Origin: Erigeron canadensis
Taxonomy: Eukaryota; Streptophyta; Magnoliopsida; Asterales; Asteraceae
Direction: 5' to 3'
Assembly (NCBI RefSeq): GCF_010389155.1
Contig: NC_057769.1
Span: forward strand, 16,244,735 to 16,308,734
Length of the DNA stretch: 64,000 bases
Part shown: in pieces, positions 32,721 to 44,940 of the stretch
Layout: each line of letters begins with the position of its first letter
How positions within the stretch are numbered: the stretch's first letter is position 1
Notes under the pieces: generated by a model
Databases searched by the model: none
The model's input: the letters and a program-made list of their open reading frames with translations, nothing else
Told to the model about the DNA's origin: nothing
Made by a program: the position numbers and the translations under genes

Positions 32721-34030
32721 CGAGTTATAAATTTTATAAACAAGAACTACCTAATAGATAAAAGGCAAGTCCATGATCGAACACAGGGACTGATCTAGAG
32801 AAAGCGAGTTTTAATGTAGTTTTAAAAAGAGCTTTGGATTTTTGGACTCCCGTCACTTGAATTTTTGAAAAGTTAGTTTATTGAAAAAGGGTTAGAAATT
32901 CCTTAGAATTTAAACGAAAAGAGAATTTTGTATTATCAATAAGAATTAAAAGATCATCTGCTTTGACTTCATGACACAACTTATTTAGGTTGCATTTAAA
33001 TTAAACCCAATTCAACTATGTTGATTTTATAACGAGGCTAGAAAAAAAACTCACTAGTTGCACACCTAGCTCATTACCCTATCTGACCCATTAACCAATC
33101 TTTCGATCCCTAAGTTCCGGTGATCACCTTCCCTATCAAGACCTACTAAATTGACGAATTGGTATTGTTATTGTAAACAATCTTGTCTATCGATTTTACC
33201 GAACCATTAACACTTTGAATTCTATTATCTATTGTTGTTTATTATCTTGTTACCACAAGTTAACACCTATCAATTGTACCCAATCGACTAGAACATTGTA
33301 CCCAATCGACTAGAACAATGTACTCCTAACTTAGATACCTCTAAATCATTCATACATTATCAACAAATCAATAGATAAGAACACAAGAACTCAAAACATT
33401 AAGATCTCAATAAAACGTTTAACAATCAACTTGAATTTAAAAGATTATGCAACCATTATTCATTGTATCACTTCATCTTAGTAGATGATAAAAACACTTA
33501 GCTACACATAACAAAACTAATAAAACTAACAATCATCGAATAAATAACATCCATAATAATAATAATTGTATAGTAATAAAGTTTTGCATTTAAAAATAAT
33601 AATTAAAGAGTAAAGAGTTCGAACAAAGTGATGTTGGCTGCTGTTGTTGATTGGAATCGAAACAAACAAAGCCCAAAGTGGTATGCTGCTTCTCTCGACT
33701 AAAAACCAAAACAAAAGTGTTTTTCTTTTCGCGGCTGCTCCACGCTCGAAACCAACTCCAGCCCAATTCCCTCGACCAACTTGCTCCCGACCCTCTAACT
33801 CTCGACAGTTACGAATTGTATGACATACTATACATATATAGGATTGATAACCGACTCCAAACTATTAATCTTGACTTCTTGCCCACGTGAATTAATTTCC
33901 AAGATGGGCCATCTGCCTCTTTTAATTCTCGGCCTTAATTACTTATGGGTTTTAGCACCCACATGAGACATTAAGTGGCTAAAAGCCTTTTTGGGCTGGA
34001 CTCTCACGTACAGAACAACAATAATATTTG
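32721..34030. other. Unassigned repeat-like DNA, no gene
   Basis: The phrase GTCCATGATCGAACACAGGG near 32771 and a direct repeat of CATTGTACCCAATCGACTAG type (about 33275-33320) are the only structures seen. The rest is AT-rich with short by-product frames. It is probably non-coding DNA of one or more retroelements. Confidence 0.35.
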
Positions 34031-34150
34031 TAGGAGCGATGACTTCAGCAGCAGTTTCATTCTTTGATCTAAAAAACATTACCCAACAATATCTGGAGTA
34101 TTCATCAACAATAACCAGGGTATATTTCTTATCAGCACGAGTCTAAACAT

Positions 34151-34684
34151 TCACTGGACCAAACAGATCCATATGAAGGAAACAGAAGGTATCCCATCTG
34201 CAAGTTGTTTTCTGGACAACTTGTTAATATTTTTGAAATTTAAATGGGATAACCTTTTATGCCATAGCCAGTTTGTGTCTTCATCAGCCTTGGTATAGAA
34301 ACACTGCTCTGAAGGAGAGCTTTCCATATCTATCACGTACACATTCCCTTTTCTAGGAGCAATCAGTACTACCTTCCAATCCTTATTAAATACGATGCCC
34401 TGAGAGATGTTAAATAACACCTGGTAGCCATCATCACACAACTGGCTCACACTTATGAGGTTATATTTCAAACCATTTACATAAGTCACCCGTCTGAATT
34501 TGACTTGACCATTATTCAGAACACCATATCCCGTAGTCTTTCCAGAACCATCATTCTCAAAAGTAATAGAGGGTCCGTCTGAAGCTACGAACTCCTCCAG
34601 CAGGGTCGTACATCCGGTCATTGTCCTGCCAGCAGCGCTATCAAGATACCAAATATATTTCTTTCGATCGCCCTGCACATCCAC
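34151..34684 (-). pseudogene. Copia protease of the second element, integrase deleted
   Basis: [13 protein letters not shown] holds the Asp-Ser-Ala triad. [29 protein letters not shown]-like and [20 protein letters not shown] blocks follow, here with both His residues. Then QLADGIPSVSF jumps directly to the integrase start (IWICLVQ, which is HMDLFGP in the next frame). The Cys-x2-Cys half of the zinc region is gone, at the same place where the larger element lost its own. Confidence 0.85.
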
Positions 34685-35876
34685 CAGATTATTAGTTAAA
34701 GGTTTGCGAACCCATCGACTGATGGGTTCTCTAGAGCCACAAGGATGGATCCCAGCTGGTATCTGGTTGATTTCACTTTAAAAAATAGTGGGTTTCTCAG
34801 TAAACACCACTGGAACTGACAGTTTTGAAACCTTTTTCTTTTTCTTATCAATAGGTGTGCTCGATTTTTTTTTCTTGGAAAAAGGTTTTGTATTTTGTTT
34901 AGGGCCAGATGAAGTACCCTCAAAATTGTTAATTCTTGCATTGCAATTTTGAACTTGACGAGCCAATAGTTGAAACTGACTCTCCAGCCTTAACAAAATA
35001 GTTTCTTCAGATGACACCTTAGCCTTTCCAGATGACTGTACTTTTGGCTTAGGTGGAGGAACAACATTCTTCTTTTTCTGAACCTGGGGTTCTTTAGAAG
35101 ATGATTGAGGCAAAGCTAGGTTTATTCTGCTTAATCTTCTTGACTAGAGCATTCATCTGGGGAGCTCCAGTCTTAACCTCAGACAATTGAACAAGAGGAA
35201 TAATACAAGTTTTGGGTGTTGTTGGTTCATCATAAATAGTGCTAGGTTTTAACACATCAGGCAATCGGTAAACAATAGGTATTAATGCAACCGCATTGAC
35301 ATCACCCCCTAGAAATGCACGTTTTTGGGAGGGGTACTGGTTACGTGCAGCATCATACGGTTTCTTGGTCTCAAGCCATGACTGGATAACATGTTTTTCT
35401 TCTGTTAAAATATTTTCCAGTTCTTTTTTTTCCTGGACCAGTTGTTCAGTAACCAAAACTTGTGCTTTAATAGCGAGTTCAATATCTTGCAATTCTTTTA
35501 ACTTTGATTGTAAATTTGCCATTTCAGAAAAATCTGTTTCAAAAGTGTTTGACATTTCTTAACGAACAGTTTAAACAAAAATCAAATCAGAGTTTAAAGC
35601 TTCAGCAATATCCAATTTTAATTCAGGATCAGTTTCCTTTTCATAATCAATTACCTTCTTAATAACAATCTCCACCCATCTTCCGGATGTGACATATTCT
35701 TTCACCAGATGCTCTTCATCAGCCAGAGCCATATAACAACAATCTCTTTCCTCTTCATCATCAATTGATGAGTCATCAGAGGGAACCCATTCTTCTTCAG
35801 TAACCATGCATTTATTATTATGACATGAGAGCAATTTAAGCCTTAAGCTTTTTGTATTTTGATCTGTAGCTATCAT
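34685..35876 (-). pseudogene. Second frame of the second copia element, broken
   Basis: Open pieces in different registers: 35571-35876 (MVTEEEWVPSDDSSIDDEEE, RDCCYMALADEEHLVKEY), 35094-35555 (LKELQDIELAIKAQVLVTEQ, helical) and 34778-35113 (LLRLESQFQLLARQVQNCNA, possible coiled coil). It aligns in order with 24945-26207 of the larger copy. Frameshifts near 35560 and 35100, and stops near 34780, make it a pseudogene. It overlaps the gag end in the +1 register. Confidence 0.8.
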
Positions 35877-37068
35877 CAGGCTTGTTATAAGAAGTTGATG
35901 GACCAGATTGAGAGAGAAACTGATTGGACTTGCACTCTTTTATGAAATGACCTTTTCTGCCACACTTAAAACATGTCAAATTGGTCTTGTCAGTGGAAGA
36001 ACTAGGTGCATTGTGTCCAGTGGGTCTGTTAGCTCTGGCTTTGAAACGGTTAAACGTTTTAGCCATCATAGCCATCAGATCATCACTTTCAGTTTCATCA
36101 CAATCTGGAGAGATATTATTCATGGCTCCAGAATCCATTAATTCAGACATCATCTTCTTTATAGAAAATACATTCTCAGAAGACATTAATGCCGCACAGA
36201 GTGCTTCAGTATGACTAACCACAGGGGAACTACTGGAAGCATGATTAATAACATCTTTTTCTGCCTCAATTCTCTGGGCTTGATTCTCTTCAGTGTATCT
36301 GAAGGCTCCATACAATATTGACAGAGTATATGAGTGCAAGGTTTTACCTTGTCTCAAGACCACGATCATATGAGACCATTTAGATGGAAGAATATCACAA
36401 AATTTTTCAAGAAGTATGTCTTTGTCTTTTTCTACTCCAAGCTCTCTCAACTGGTTTATAATACTCATAAATCTGGTGTAGGTACCAGTTAATGATTCAT
36501 TGGGCAGAGCAAAAAATGACTCGTACTTCTTATTCAAAGATACTTTCCTGGTAACAATAGTGTCATCACCACCTTCAAACTAGTTCACTAGTTCATCCCA
36601 CATGCTTTTGGCACTGGGATAAAGCACTAGTGTGGGAATAAGAGCTTCTGGAACAGCCCCGAGGATCATGACTTTTAAAGTTGTGTCAATATTGACCAGT
36701 CTCTTTTCCTCTTCAGACCAATGTTTCTCTCTCTTTTCCCTACCAGCTCTTGCTCCAGTTGGATCAAGAAGTGGATTGAGAGGACTTCTAGGAATATAGG
36801 GTCCTTCATTGACAATTTTTATCATATTCCTCTCATTACCAGTGACATGTAAAATCATCCTGGCTTTCCACGTGCCAAATTCATCACCATTCCCACTGAA
36901 TTTGGAAACAGAATTGTTTGAGTAGTGCACATGCACAGGTGGAGAAGCAGGAATATGAGGTGGTGGTGGGGGATTATTGTTAACATGGTCAGTAGTCTGT
37001 TCAGTTTCATTAATGGGAGGAGGTGTAGTATTTAAAGGGTTTCCTTGTGTATTCTCTGGGTTGGCCAT
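35836..37068 (-). pseudogene. Gag of the second copia element
   Basis: ATG at 37068 (MANPENTQGNPLNTT), with a Pro-rich N terminus and FSGNGDEFGTWKARMILHV. An in-frame TAG follows (DELVN, stop, FEGGDD) at about 36580. The rest runs to KKYESFFALPNESLTGTYTR and MSIINQLRELGVEKDKD. The zinc knuckle is intact here (CFKCGRKGHFIKEC), unlike in the larger element. It ends YKKLKA and the conserved stop at 35836-35838. Confidence 0.88.
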
Positions 37069-37120
37069 CAAGAAAATACAGATCTAGGCAAGTATGTTAG
37101 CCTTCTCCTCTAATACCAAT

Positions 37121-38110
37121 TGTGAAGTCCCTCACTTGATGGTTTAACCTATAAGTGTAGAATACAACAAGTCAAGTAATCACTAGATAGGACTCGTATG
37201 AATATGAAAAGTCAAGTAAGCACTAGATTGGACTAGTATTACAATAAATATAAATGCAAGAATATATATAAAGTAATACGTACTTAAGCAATATAAATAT
37301 AAGCAAGTAAAGTGAATGGTGAGACACAATGTAATTTTCAAGTATATTTTATTTATTGATGTTAAATAAAATACAAGGTTGTTGTGGAACAAGATATTAC
37401 AAAGTAAGTATCTAAACAACCTATGAATTACAAGTGATCTATTTTTGCTAAATAAACTCTTTGATCGAAATACTTAGAGTTGTGAAGTATAACTGTTTAG
37501 ATCGAGAGAATTTGAGCAAAAGCACCAAATTGCAAAAGTGTGTTTTGGACGAGGGAAGTGACTTGGTATTTATAGGCAAAAAGAATAAATATAATATTCT
37601 TTTTGCCGTACAAATATGGTTACATGCATTTAAGGAAATTACTTTAATTCCTTAAATGCTTTGATTAAAGTACAAGAATAAAGTCACATGATAGTGACTT
37701 GTCTTCTAAATAACCAACCATCTTTACATGCGTGTAAGGCTTTTAACAATGGACAAATGGATTGTCCGGGTAAAGGCATGCGAAGGCATAAAGTCAATTC
37801 CTCGTAATCAGTGTTCAGACTTGTAAGGTCTAGAACACTGACAAGGACTCCAGTCAGGAGATCTTGTAAGTCTTCCAGTGAGCTCCGCTATTTGTTAGAC
37901 TTCTTTCTTCAGACTTCAGTCTTCGACTTCAGTGAGAATGTTCTTCAGTGGAAAGATCTTGACTGGAGTGAAGTCCAGTGAACAAATCTGGTGGAATCCA
38001 GATTCCTGTACAAGTAAGTTGTTCACTGGTCTTCTCATAATTTCTGGACAAATCTTCAGAGGGCTCTAGTAATCACGTCTGGAGCGAGTCCAATAAATCT
38101 GGACCTAACA
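37121..38110 (-). repeat. 5' LTR of the second copia element
   Basis: Starts TGTGAAGTCCCTC and ends GGACCTAACA on the plus strand. The last ten bases are the same as in the larger copia element. It is rich in CAGTG and CTGGA words. The TATTTATAGGC box near 37568-37578 is the likely leader region. Confidence 0.85.
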
Positions 38111-40768
38111 AAAGGATCACTTTAAAACTGCTCCATCCGTAACCGGATGGTACCTTTATAAAATGGTGTTTCTAACGTGCGTCATCAAAACAAATTAAAT
38201 GAAATCCAAGTTATGGCACCAACATAAATGCCATCATGATTACATGTTCATAAATCGTAAATGAAAGTAGCCAGGACATAAGGCTAAAAGGGGAAGTCTA
38301 AGCATTCAACAAACTATGTTAGTCTTCTTTATTGCATCTACCCATCTCACCGAGCTAATCCCTTCCTAGCTCAAACCTGCTAATCCTGAAGGACACAACA
38401 TTTTCATAAAAGCAAGTGTTAGCTAATAAATTAGCTAAGTAAGATACACACATTTATAAAACGTTCTTCATTTTACTTTCATAAAACTTCGTCATATTTT
38501 ACTTCTCAAAACATAATCACATTACGTATCATCCACAACAATCATAGGTAATCCCATCTTTACTTATTCCCACATCCTAACACATCATATCATATCAACA
38601 TATATATACAAATTAATCAACATGTCAAGTCTTACATATCTCACATAAACATATCACATATATACGTATAGCACATGTAGAGTATTTACTCCTAATTGTG
38701 CCTATCCATCGTTAAATCATACGTCTTACATATCTTACTTAATCTCACGTCATATTGCAATCCCACGTCTTAGATTACATGTACATCTTTGTCACATATT
38801 CTTGTAATTATGTAAATCAACTTATTCTTACATCTTACATATTACGCACTAGCTTTACAACTAGCACGATTTCCCACGTCTTAACTTTTAGGAAAGGCAA
38901 TGCCATTTCCGTAGTTCCCTTTATGCTTTTAACATTGGTAGTTAGTCACTCCACCAGGAAATACTAGTCCCACGTAACTATGTCGCAAGGAGCCACTCAA
39001 GCGACCACGTACGCACTAGCTTGGCATAAACTAGCACGGATTAAGCTTAACACTTCCCACGTCAATCTCACATATTTAGCAATAGCATTTCCCACGTATT
39101 TATATTTTTCTTACTTTTTACGCACTAACACTAAGGCTAGAACGGTTTCCTATATCTCACATTTTATTTTAACATTAGGCACAATCGTTACCTAATTAGT
39201 CCCACTACTACTTTTGCATTTAATCCCACTAACGTGCACAACTCATAACAATTCCCATGTGTATCTAGTGAACTAGACATATCATACTTAAGTCCCACAT
39301 ATAAGCCATCACATATCAACATCAAGGCATATCAACGACATTATCAATAACACATATCTTAAACATTTCATAGCAACGTCATTATAAGCATCATACTTCA
39401 TATGCACATATATATACTTCTACTTTAAACGTCATCATATCAACATAAATCATTTCAATATGCATATATTCCCACATAACCCGGAAAACCCAACACATAT
39501 AAGATAATCCGATTAAGAGGTTACTTATAGAAAACCACATTTTGTTGTGCCTCCAGTGTGAGAAAAGTCATGTATCTTACCTCCTAGAAGCGTACAAGAA
39601 ATGATAACATAAGTTACCGAGCTTTGCAAGTATCCCCGACAACTTATTATGGTCAACATAATGAGCTAACAAGTACCCACTTAATTATGGTCATGACTCA
39701 AGTCTAAAAACCTATAAGCATGACTCATGACAATGCTTAATGCATCGGAGGTTCGTTTAATACTTAAGGGCTTACATAACTCAACGGAACTCGACATTCA
39801 CTCACTAAATTAACCTTTCTGGAAACTTGACATCATCATCATCTTTTAAAAGCGTTACCAAGTTACGGTTCCGTGGATAGCTTATTTGTCAAGAACGGAG
39901 TTACGATTCAAAAGTTATGGCCATTTGAAAATTCTGTCGCTATTATGTTGCAACTACCAAGTTGCGTTGCAGCTAAGTGACACTTTTTTCTTGTTGCGCC
40001 GCAGCTTAGTAGCTACGCCGCAGCTAGTCCCGATTCTGCACAAAACTCATTGTTTAACCTCCAAAACTTAACCAAACACACCCCAAACGACCCCAAACCT
40101 TATGAACGACTTTTGCACCTCAAAATTCAACATTTTAAGACCATAATGATGCAATAAAATCATTGATTAATCCTTTCTTAGTTTGCATCACAATAACAAA
40201 CGTTTTAGGTTAACAAATCGATTAAAACTCACGATTTTGACTCCAATCAACCCTTTAAAGACCTAGATCGGTTATGAAACGAATCAAGGGATTGAAAGGA
40301 CATGAAATCAATGTAATAATACCTGTAGATTACAAGAAGGATGCAAACTATGGATCAAAACCTCTTCAAATCACCAAGAAACGATCGTAACACACAAGAC
40401 TTGATCTAGGAAAGGGAGAGGGCGGCCTAGGGCTTGGAAAGGGAAGAATGAGAACTGAAATTGTGTTTTCATTAACCCTAATGACCCTTTAACCTGCTGG
40501 AACAACTTTCTAGGCTTGCACTTAGGCCCCTCAACTTTACATCTTCACATCTAAGGCTTAAACAACTTAACGGGAATAACTACCGACACATTTAACACAT
40601 CTTAATCATCTTTGACATCTTAAACATATTAACATATACATCATTAAGGCATTGAAGTCTTCCACATATAGCATATTAATCACATATAAGCATTAAATCT
40701 CCTAGAGACTTAACGTGTTGACTTAACGACTCAAGTCAACCATTAATTAAAAAGTTCGAGATGTTACA
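38111..40768 (-). mobile_element. Ty3/gypsy LTR, truncated by copia insertion
   Basis: On the minus strand a polypurine tract AAGGAGGGGAGAAT (about 40769-40783) directly precedes TGTAACATCTCG, the LTR start at 40768. The LTR interior runs left through AT-rich DNA and a cluster of GC-rich half-palindromes (TTGCGCCGCAGC, TACGCCGCAGC near 39990-40030) to the second copia element at 38110. No coding frame was found. Its left end is lost or hidden by the copia insertion. Confidence 0.6.
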
Positions 40769-41199
40769 ATTCTCCCCTCCTTAAAAGGATTTTGTCCTCA
40801 GAATCATCTCACGATATCAACACCTCCATTTCCCTTCTCACTACTTTCCACACACGTATAAGTCAACATTTCACCACATTTCCACCAATTTCTTCCCTTA
40901 TCACCCTTCGATTCATTTCTTTCATTAGTCAATATGAACACCGTCAATGAACACACCCGTATCATGATATATTTACAATTATGTTCTGGACCATAATTCT
41001 AACTATATCATTCCTCACACATGTACATTTAACTATATTCACACATCATAATGTCCAACATTTCCTTCACAATCCATCATGACGATAATATACAAACTAC
41101 CAACACATAATTAACACAAATTTCACATACACATATAAAGATAAGTATCATCGATTAATCTACTAAGGAATTACTTTGTTAGGTATCTCATCATCACAC

Positions 41200-41590
41200 T
41201 CATCTTCTACATTTGACACGAACGAGCCTTGACTTTTTGAGTGTCATCCTTCTTTGCATCATCTTTCCATGGAGGAGAAACATCATATAAATGTCTCATC
41301 CCACCACACTTGTAACATCAAATATTATCTTTGCAACCAGAAGTAACATGTCCCTGCTTGCCACACCTATCACATCTTCTAATTTTCTCCGAACATGGTC
41401 CATTGTGATGAACTCTACCAACTGAACGCCACTTACTAGCTTTTCCAGGATCCTTGCCCTCATAAGTCGAACCATTCATAAACTTCTTTTCCGAATCTAA
41501 CGACTCATCTAACCTTTGCTTAAATCCAACCTTCTTGTCATTCACAGTTTTCACATTCGTCTTCTCGTACTTATTATCATCATCCAACTC
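41200..41590 (-). pseudogene. Gag zinc-knuckle fragment of a gypsy-like element
   Basis: An 89-codon frame (NKYEKTNVKTVNDKKVGFKQ, then KIRRCDRCGKQGHVTSGCKD) carries a CX2CX4HX4C knuckle. It is followed in another register by CYKCGGMRHLYDV, a second, damaged knuckle. No protease or polymerase sequence follows before the LTR at 40768, so the unit may be a deleted or gag-only derivative. Confidence 0.6.
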
Positions 41591-41599
41591 CTTTGATTA

Positions 41600-42284
41600 C
41601 AAACACAATAAAACAATAAACGTCTACTTGATCACATTATTAAAGGAATAACAAAGTATTTAGCCTACTAGCCTAGCATTATTAAAGGAATAACAAAGTC
41701 TTTAAAGATGAAATACATTGTTTAATAGTAAAAGTACATAAAAGATGAAAGATCTAGACCAAAAATAAAGATCGGAAGGTGTAAGAAGCTCCAAAACCTC
41801 CTTGAAATCTGCAAAGTCGATCTAGGGTTGTTGATGGGCGGCTATGGCTGCTGAATCGCCTCTCTCTTAGGGTTTGAGGGTTAGTTTGACTTAAATAGAT
41901 GCAAAAGTCGGTTTATGATATGGGCCGACCAGCGGCGCTGGTCCTGGGCTTTTCTGGGCTAGCGGCGCTGGTGATAAGGGAGTGACGCTGCTTGATGGCC
42001 AGCGGCGTTGGCCCGCTGGCATGGAAGCCAACGACGCTGGTGGCTGCTGTTCTTCTTGTGCGTCTTCATTTGGCTCCCGAATCACTTCCTTGTGTCTTTT
42101 AACTTCATAGGCTTCCTTCTTGAGTTAGTTGATGTCAATTACCCTCTCTCGCATCTTTCGTGAACCTGTATAAACACATCATTCATTAAGTACCAATAGT
42201 TCCGGAATAATAACTCATTTAAGCATAGAAATGAACCCTTTCACTAGGGGTTTTTATCATAAAATGGACGCTTATGTAGAACTC
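41600..42284. repeat. LTR-like fragment with GC-rich palindromes
   Basis: No gene. The segment 41925-42045 holds repeated near-palindromes of the type CCAGCGGCGCTGG (41931-41943 and variants AGCGGCGCTGG, CCAGCGGCGTTGG). A direct repeat of ATTATTAAAGGAATAACAAAG occurs twice at about 41635-41700. The style is that of retrotransposon LTRs in this window, but the family is not resolved. Confidence 0.4.
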
Positions 42285-42553
42285 GGAGGAAAAAAGATTC
42301 TATAATGGTGGTTGTTGATCGTTTTTCAAAGATGGCTCATTTTATTCCTTGCAACACCACAAGTGATGCTTCAGTAGTAGTAAATTTATTTTTCAAGGAG
42401 ATTGTTCGTTTGCATGGGATTCCAAAGACAATTGTTTCGGATAGAGACTTCAAGTTTCTGAGTTATTCCTGGAAGACCTTATGGAGGCTGATGGGTACAA
42501 GATTAATGTTCAATACGTCTCATCATTCTCAGACTGATGGACAAAGTGAAGTC
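42285..42553 (+). pseudogene. Ty3/gypsy integrase core fragment (different family)
   Basis: The frame reads [60 protein letters not shown] and [11 protein letters not shown]. It carries the core Asp residues in VVDR and VSDRD and the HPQTDGQ-type end. The sequence differs from the two larger gypsy elements (FSKMAHF against LTKSTLF or LAKYAHF). It stops at a 58-bp piece of copia LTR. Confidence 0.85.
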
Positions 42554-42611
42554 TGTAAGTCCCAACTTAAGAGATGGTACTAACTGAAGACACCTCTATG
42601 TCGATGGTGAG
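42554..42611 (-). repeat. 58-bp terminal fragment of copia LTR at a chimeric junction
   Basis: Begins TGTAAGTCCCAACTT and contains GAAGACACCTCTATGTCGA and TGGTGAG. It matches the first 60 or so bases of the copia LTR at 16035 and 27434 with small changes. It separates two unrelated gypsy fragments with no other copia sequence near. Confidence 0.8.
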
Positions 42612-42626
42612 ATAAGCCTACGCCAA

Positions 42627-43745
42627 ATGGAGTCTTTTTCCATGTTGGCGGATGTGGCTAGAGATCATGAAATTGAACAAGCAAGAGTGAATGAGGGTGA
42701 ATTAAGAAGGAAACATGAGGACACGAACTCCCCGAATAAACGGTTCAGACAAGAGGGTAGTTCCGGTAACCATTCCAATAGAAGGAATGTTCCTTTTTGC
42801 CGTCAATGCAAGAAGAATCATTCGGGGGTATGTAGGGCGGCGGAAAAAGGTTGCTATACTTGTGGGAAGCCGGGGCACACAAGCTGGGAGTGCAAGTCAA
42901 GGCCCCAAAAGCCTATCATATGTTTCAAATGCTTCGAGGAGGGCCACATGAGAAGCTCGTGTCCTATGTTGACCGAGGAGGAAAAACTTGAGGAGAGAAG
43001 AAGGGAGGCGGAGAGGAAGAACACCCAAGCACATGGAAACCAACGAGGAAGGTCCTTCCAACTCACGGTGGAACAAGCTAGGAACACGGATGATGTTATC
43101 ACAGGTACATTTCTTGTATATAATGTGTCTATGCGAATTTTCTTTGATTCGGGGGCGAATAGATCTTTTGTTGCAACTAGGGTAATTCATGTTATTCCTG
43201 TGAATAAGTCAAGTCTAGATAATACGTTACAAGTTGAGGTTGGTAATGGTAGAATGGAGTTAGTGAAGGATGTGTATAAGGGGTGTGAAATCAAAATTTC
43301 TTCGGAACTCTTTCAAGCCAATTTAATTCCTTTTCCGATGGGAGAGTTTGACATAATCTTGGGTATGGATTGGTTGAGCTCTTGTAATGCTAAAATCGTG
43401 TGTGATGAAAAAGCGATATATTTGAAGACCTCCAAGGGTGAAGACTTGGTGGTTTATGGTGATAGGAAAGAACGTTCTATATCCATTTTTACATTCGCTC
43501 GTGCCAAACATTATTTGTCCCATGGATGTTCATCCTATGTAGCTCACATTGTTGACATTGAGAGGAAACCTCCATCAATCGAAGGCATTCCTATTGTTAG
43601 TAATTTGCCGATGTTTTTCCAGACGACTTGCCAGGCATTCATCCCGAACGGCAAGTCGAGTTTTCCATTGATCTCATTCCGGGGGCTAACCCCATTGCTA
43701 AAGCTCCTTACCGTTTGGCTCCAACGGAAATGCAAGAGATGGTGA
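42627..43745 (+). pseudogene. Ty3/gypsy gag C-terminus and aspartic protease
   Basis: The frame begins MESFSMLADVARDHEIEQAR and gives two zinc knuckles (CYTCGKPGHTSWEC, CFKCFEEGHMRSSC). The protease has the active site FFDSGANRSFVATRV and the ILGMDWLSSCNA block. After [20 protein letters not shown] the frame breaks near 43620 and the next register continues the polyprotein. The 5' end of gag and the 5' LTR are missing. Confidence 0.88.
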
Positions 43746-44940
43746 AGCAACTCCAAGAGTTACTCGACAAAGGTTTTATTCGACCTAGTAACTCTCCTTG
43801 GGGTGCACCCGTACTATTTGTCAAGAAGAAGGATGGAAGCGTGCATATGTGTATCGACTACCGTTAGCTCAACAAAGTCACTGTAAAGAACAAGTACCCT
43901 TTGCCAAGAATCAACGATTTATTCGATCAACTTCAAGGAGCTTCATATTTCTCTAAAATAGATCTTCGATCGGGTTACCATCAACTCAAAGTACGTGATG
44001 AAGATATTCCTAAAACCCCCTTTCGGACTCGTTATGGTCATTATGAATTTGTTGTCATGCCTTTTGGTCTCACAAATGCTCCCGCGGCTTTCATGGACCT
44101 TATGAACCGTGTTTGCCGCCCTATGCTCGATAAATCCGTGATCGTTTTCATTGATGATATTCTTATTTACTCAAAGTTCATCCGATCATGAAGTTCATTT
44201 AAGGGAGGTGTTGGAAACTTTACGTAAGGAGAAGCTCTATGCCAAATTCTCCAAATGCGAATTTTGGTTAAGAGAGTGCAATTTCTTGACCATGTTGTTA
44301 GTAGTGAAGAAATTATGGTGGATCCGGCTAAGATTAGTGCGGTGATGAAGTGGGAACAACCCAAAAATCCATCGAAGATTAGTGCAATTTCTTGGTCTAG
44401 CGGACTATTACCGTCGTTTCATCCAAGACTTTTCTAAAATAGCTTCCCCATTGACCAAGTTGACCCGAAAGAATATCAAGTTTGAATGGAAAAATGAGCA
44501 AGAGATGGCTTTTCAACAACTACGAGAAAGATTAAGTCAAGCACCGGTCCTTGTTTTGGCTGATGGTTTGGAAGATATGGTGGTGTATTGCGATGCATCG
44601 TCTAATGGCATTGGTTGTGTTCTTATACAACGGGGTAAATTCATTGCCTATGCTTCAAGGCAATTAAAAGAGCATGAGAAACGGTATCCTAACCTCATGA
44701 TTTGGAGTTGGCGGCGGTGGCCTTTGCTTTAAAAATTTAGCGCCATTACCTTTATGGAGTCATGTTTACCATTTATTCTGATCATAAACGCCTCAAGTAC
44801 TTCTTTGAACAAAGGGATCTTAACAATCGCCAATGAAGATGGTTAGATCTTTTGAAAGATTATGATTGTGAGATCTTGTATCACCTCGGGAAGGCTAATG
44901 TGGTGGCGGACGCCTTGAGTCGGAAGAGTTCTCATCATGC
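43628..44940 (+). pseudogene. Ty3/gypsy reverse transcriptase and RNase H
   Basis: Segments in order: [40 protein letters not shown] then CIDYR, stop (43866), [59 protein letters not shown] and [13 protein letters not shown], the catalytic site. Frameshifts near 44190, 44270 and 44370 separate [20 protein letters not shown] and the RNase H block ([20 protein letters not shown]). Another break near 44700 and a stop near 44836 precede KANVVADALSRKSS. Confidence 0.9.

Larger units (their letters stand above)
34031..38110 (-). mobile_element. Second SIRE-like copia element, 5' half only
   Basis: Minus-strand element made of the 5' LTR (37121-38110), a primer-binding site with one change (TGGTATTAGAG), gag, the second frame, protease and the first residues of integrase. 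It is cut off near 34031. RT, RNase H, any extra ORF and the 3' LTR are absent. Protein order and motifs match the larger element, but sequence and LTR length (990 against about 972 bp) differ clearly, so the two belong to related but distinct subfamilies. It sits in a gypsy LTR (38111-40768). Confidence 0.85.

Noticed and set aside
42854..43190. Minus-strand frames over the gypsy gag
   Set aside because: Antisense by-products of the zinc-knuckle gag; Leu/Ser-rich with no motif.
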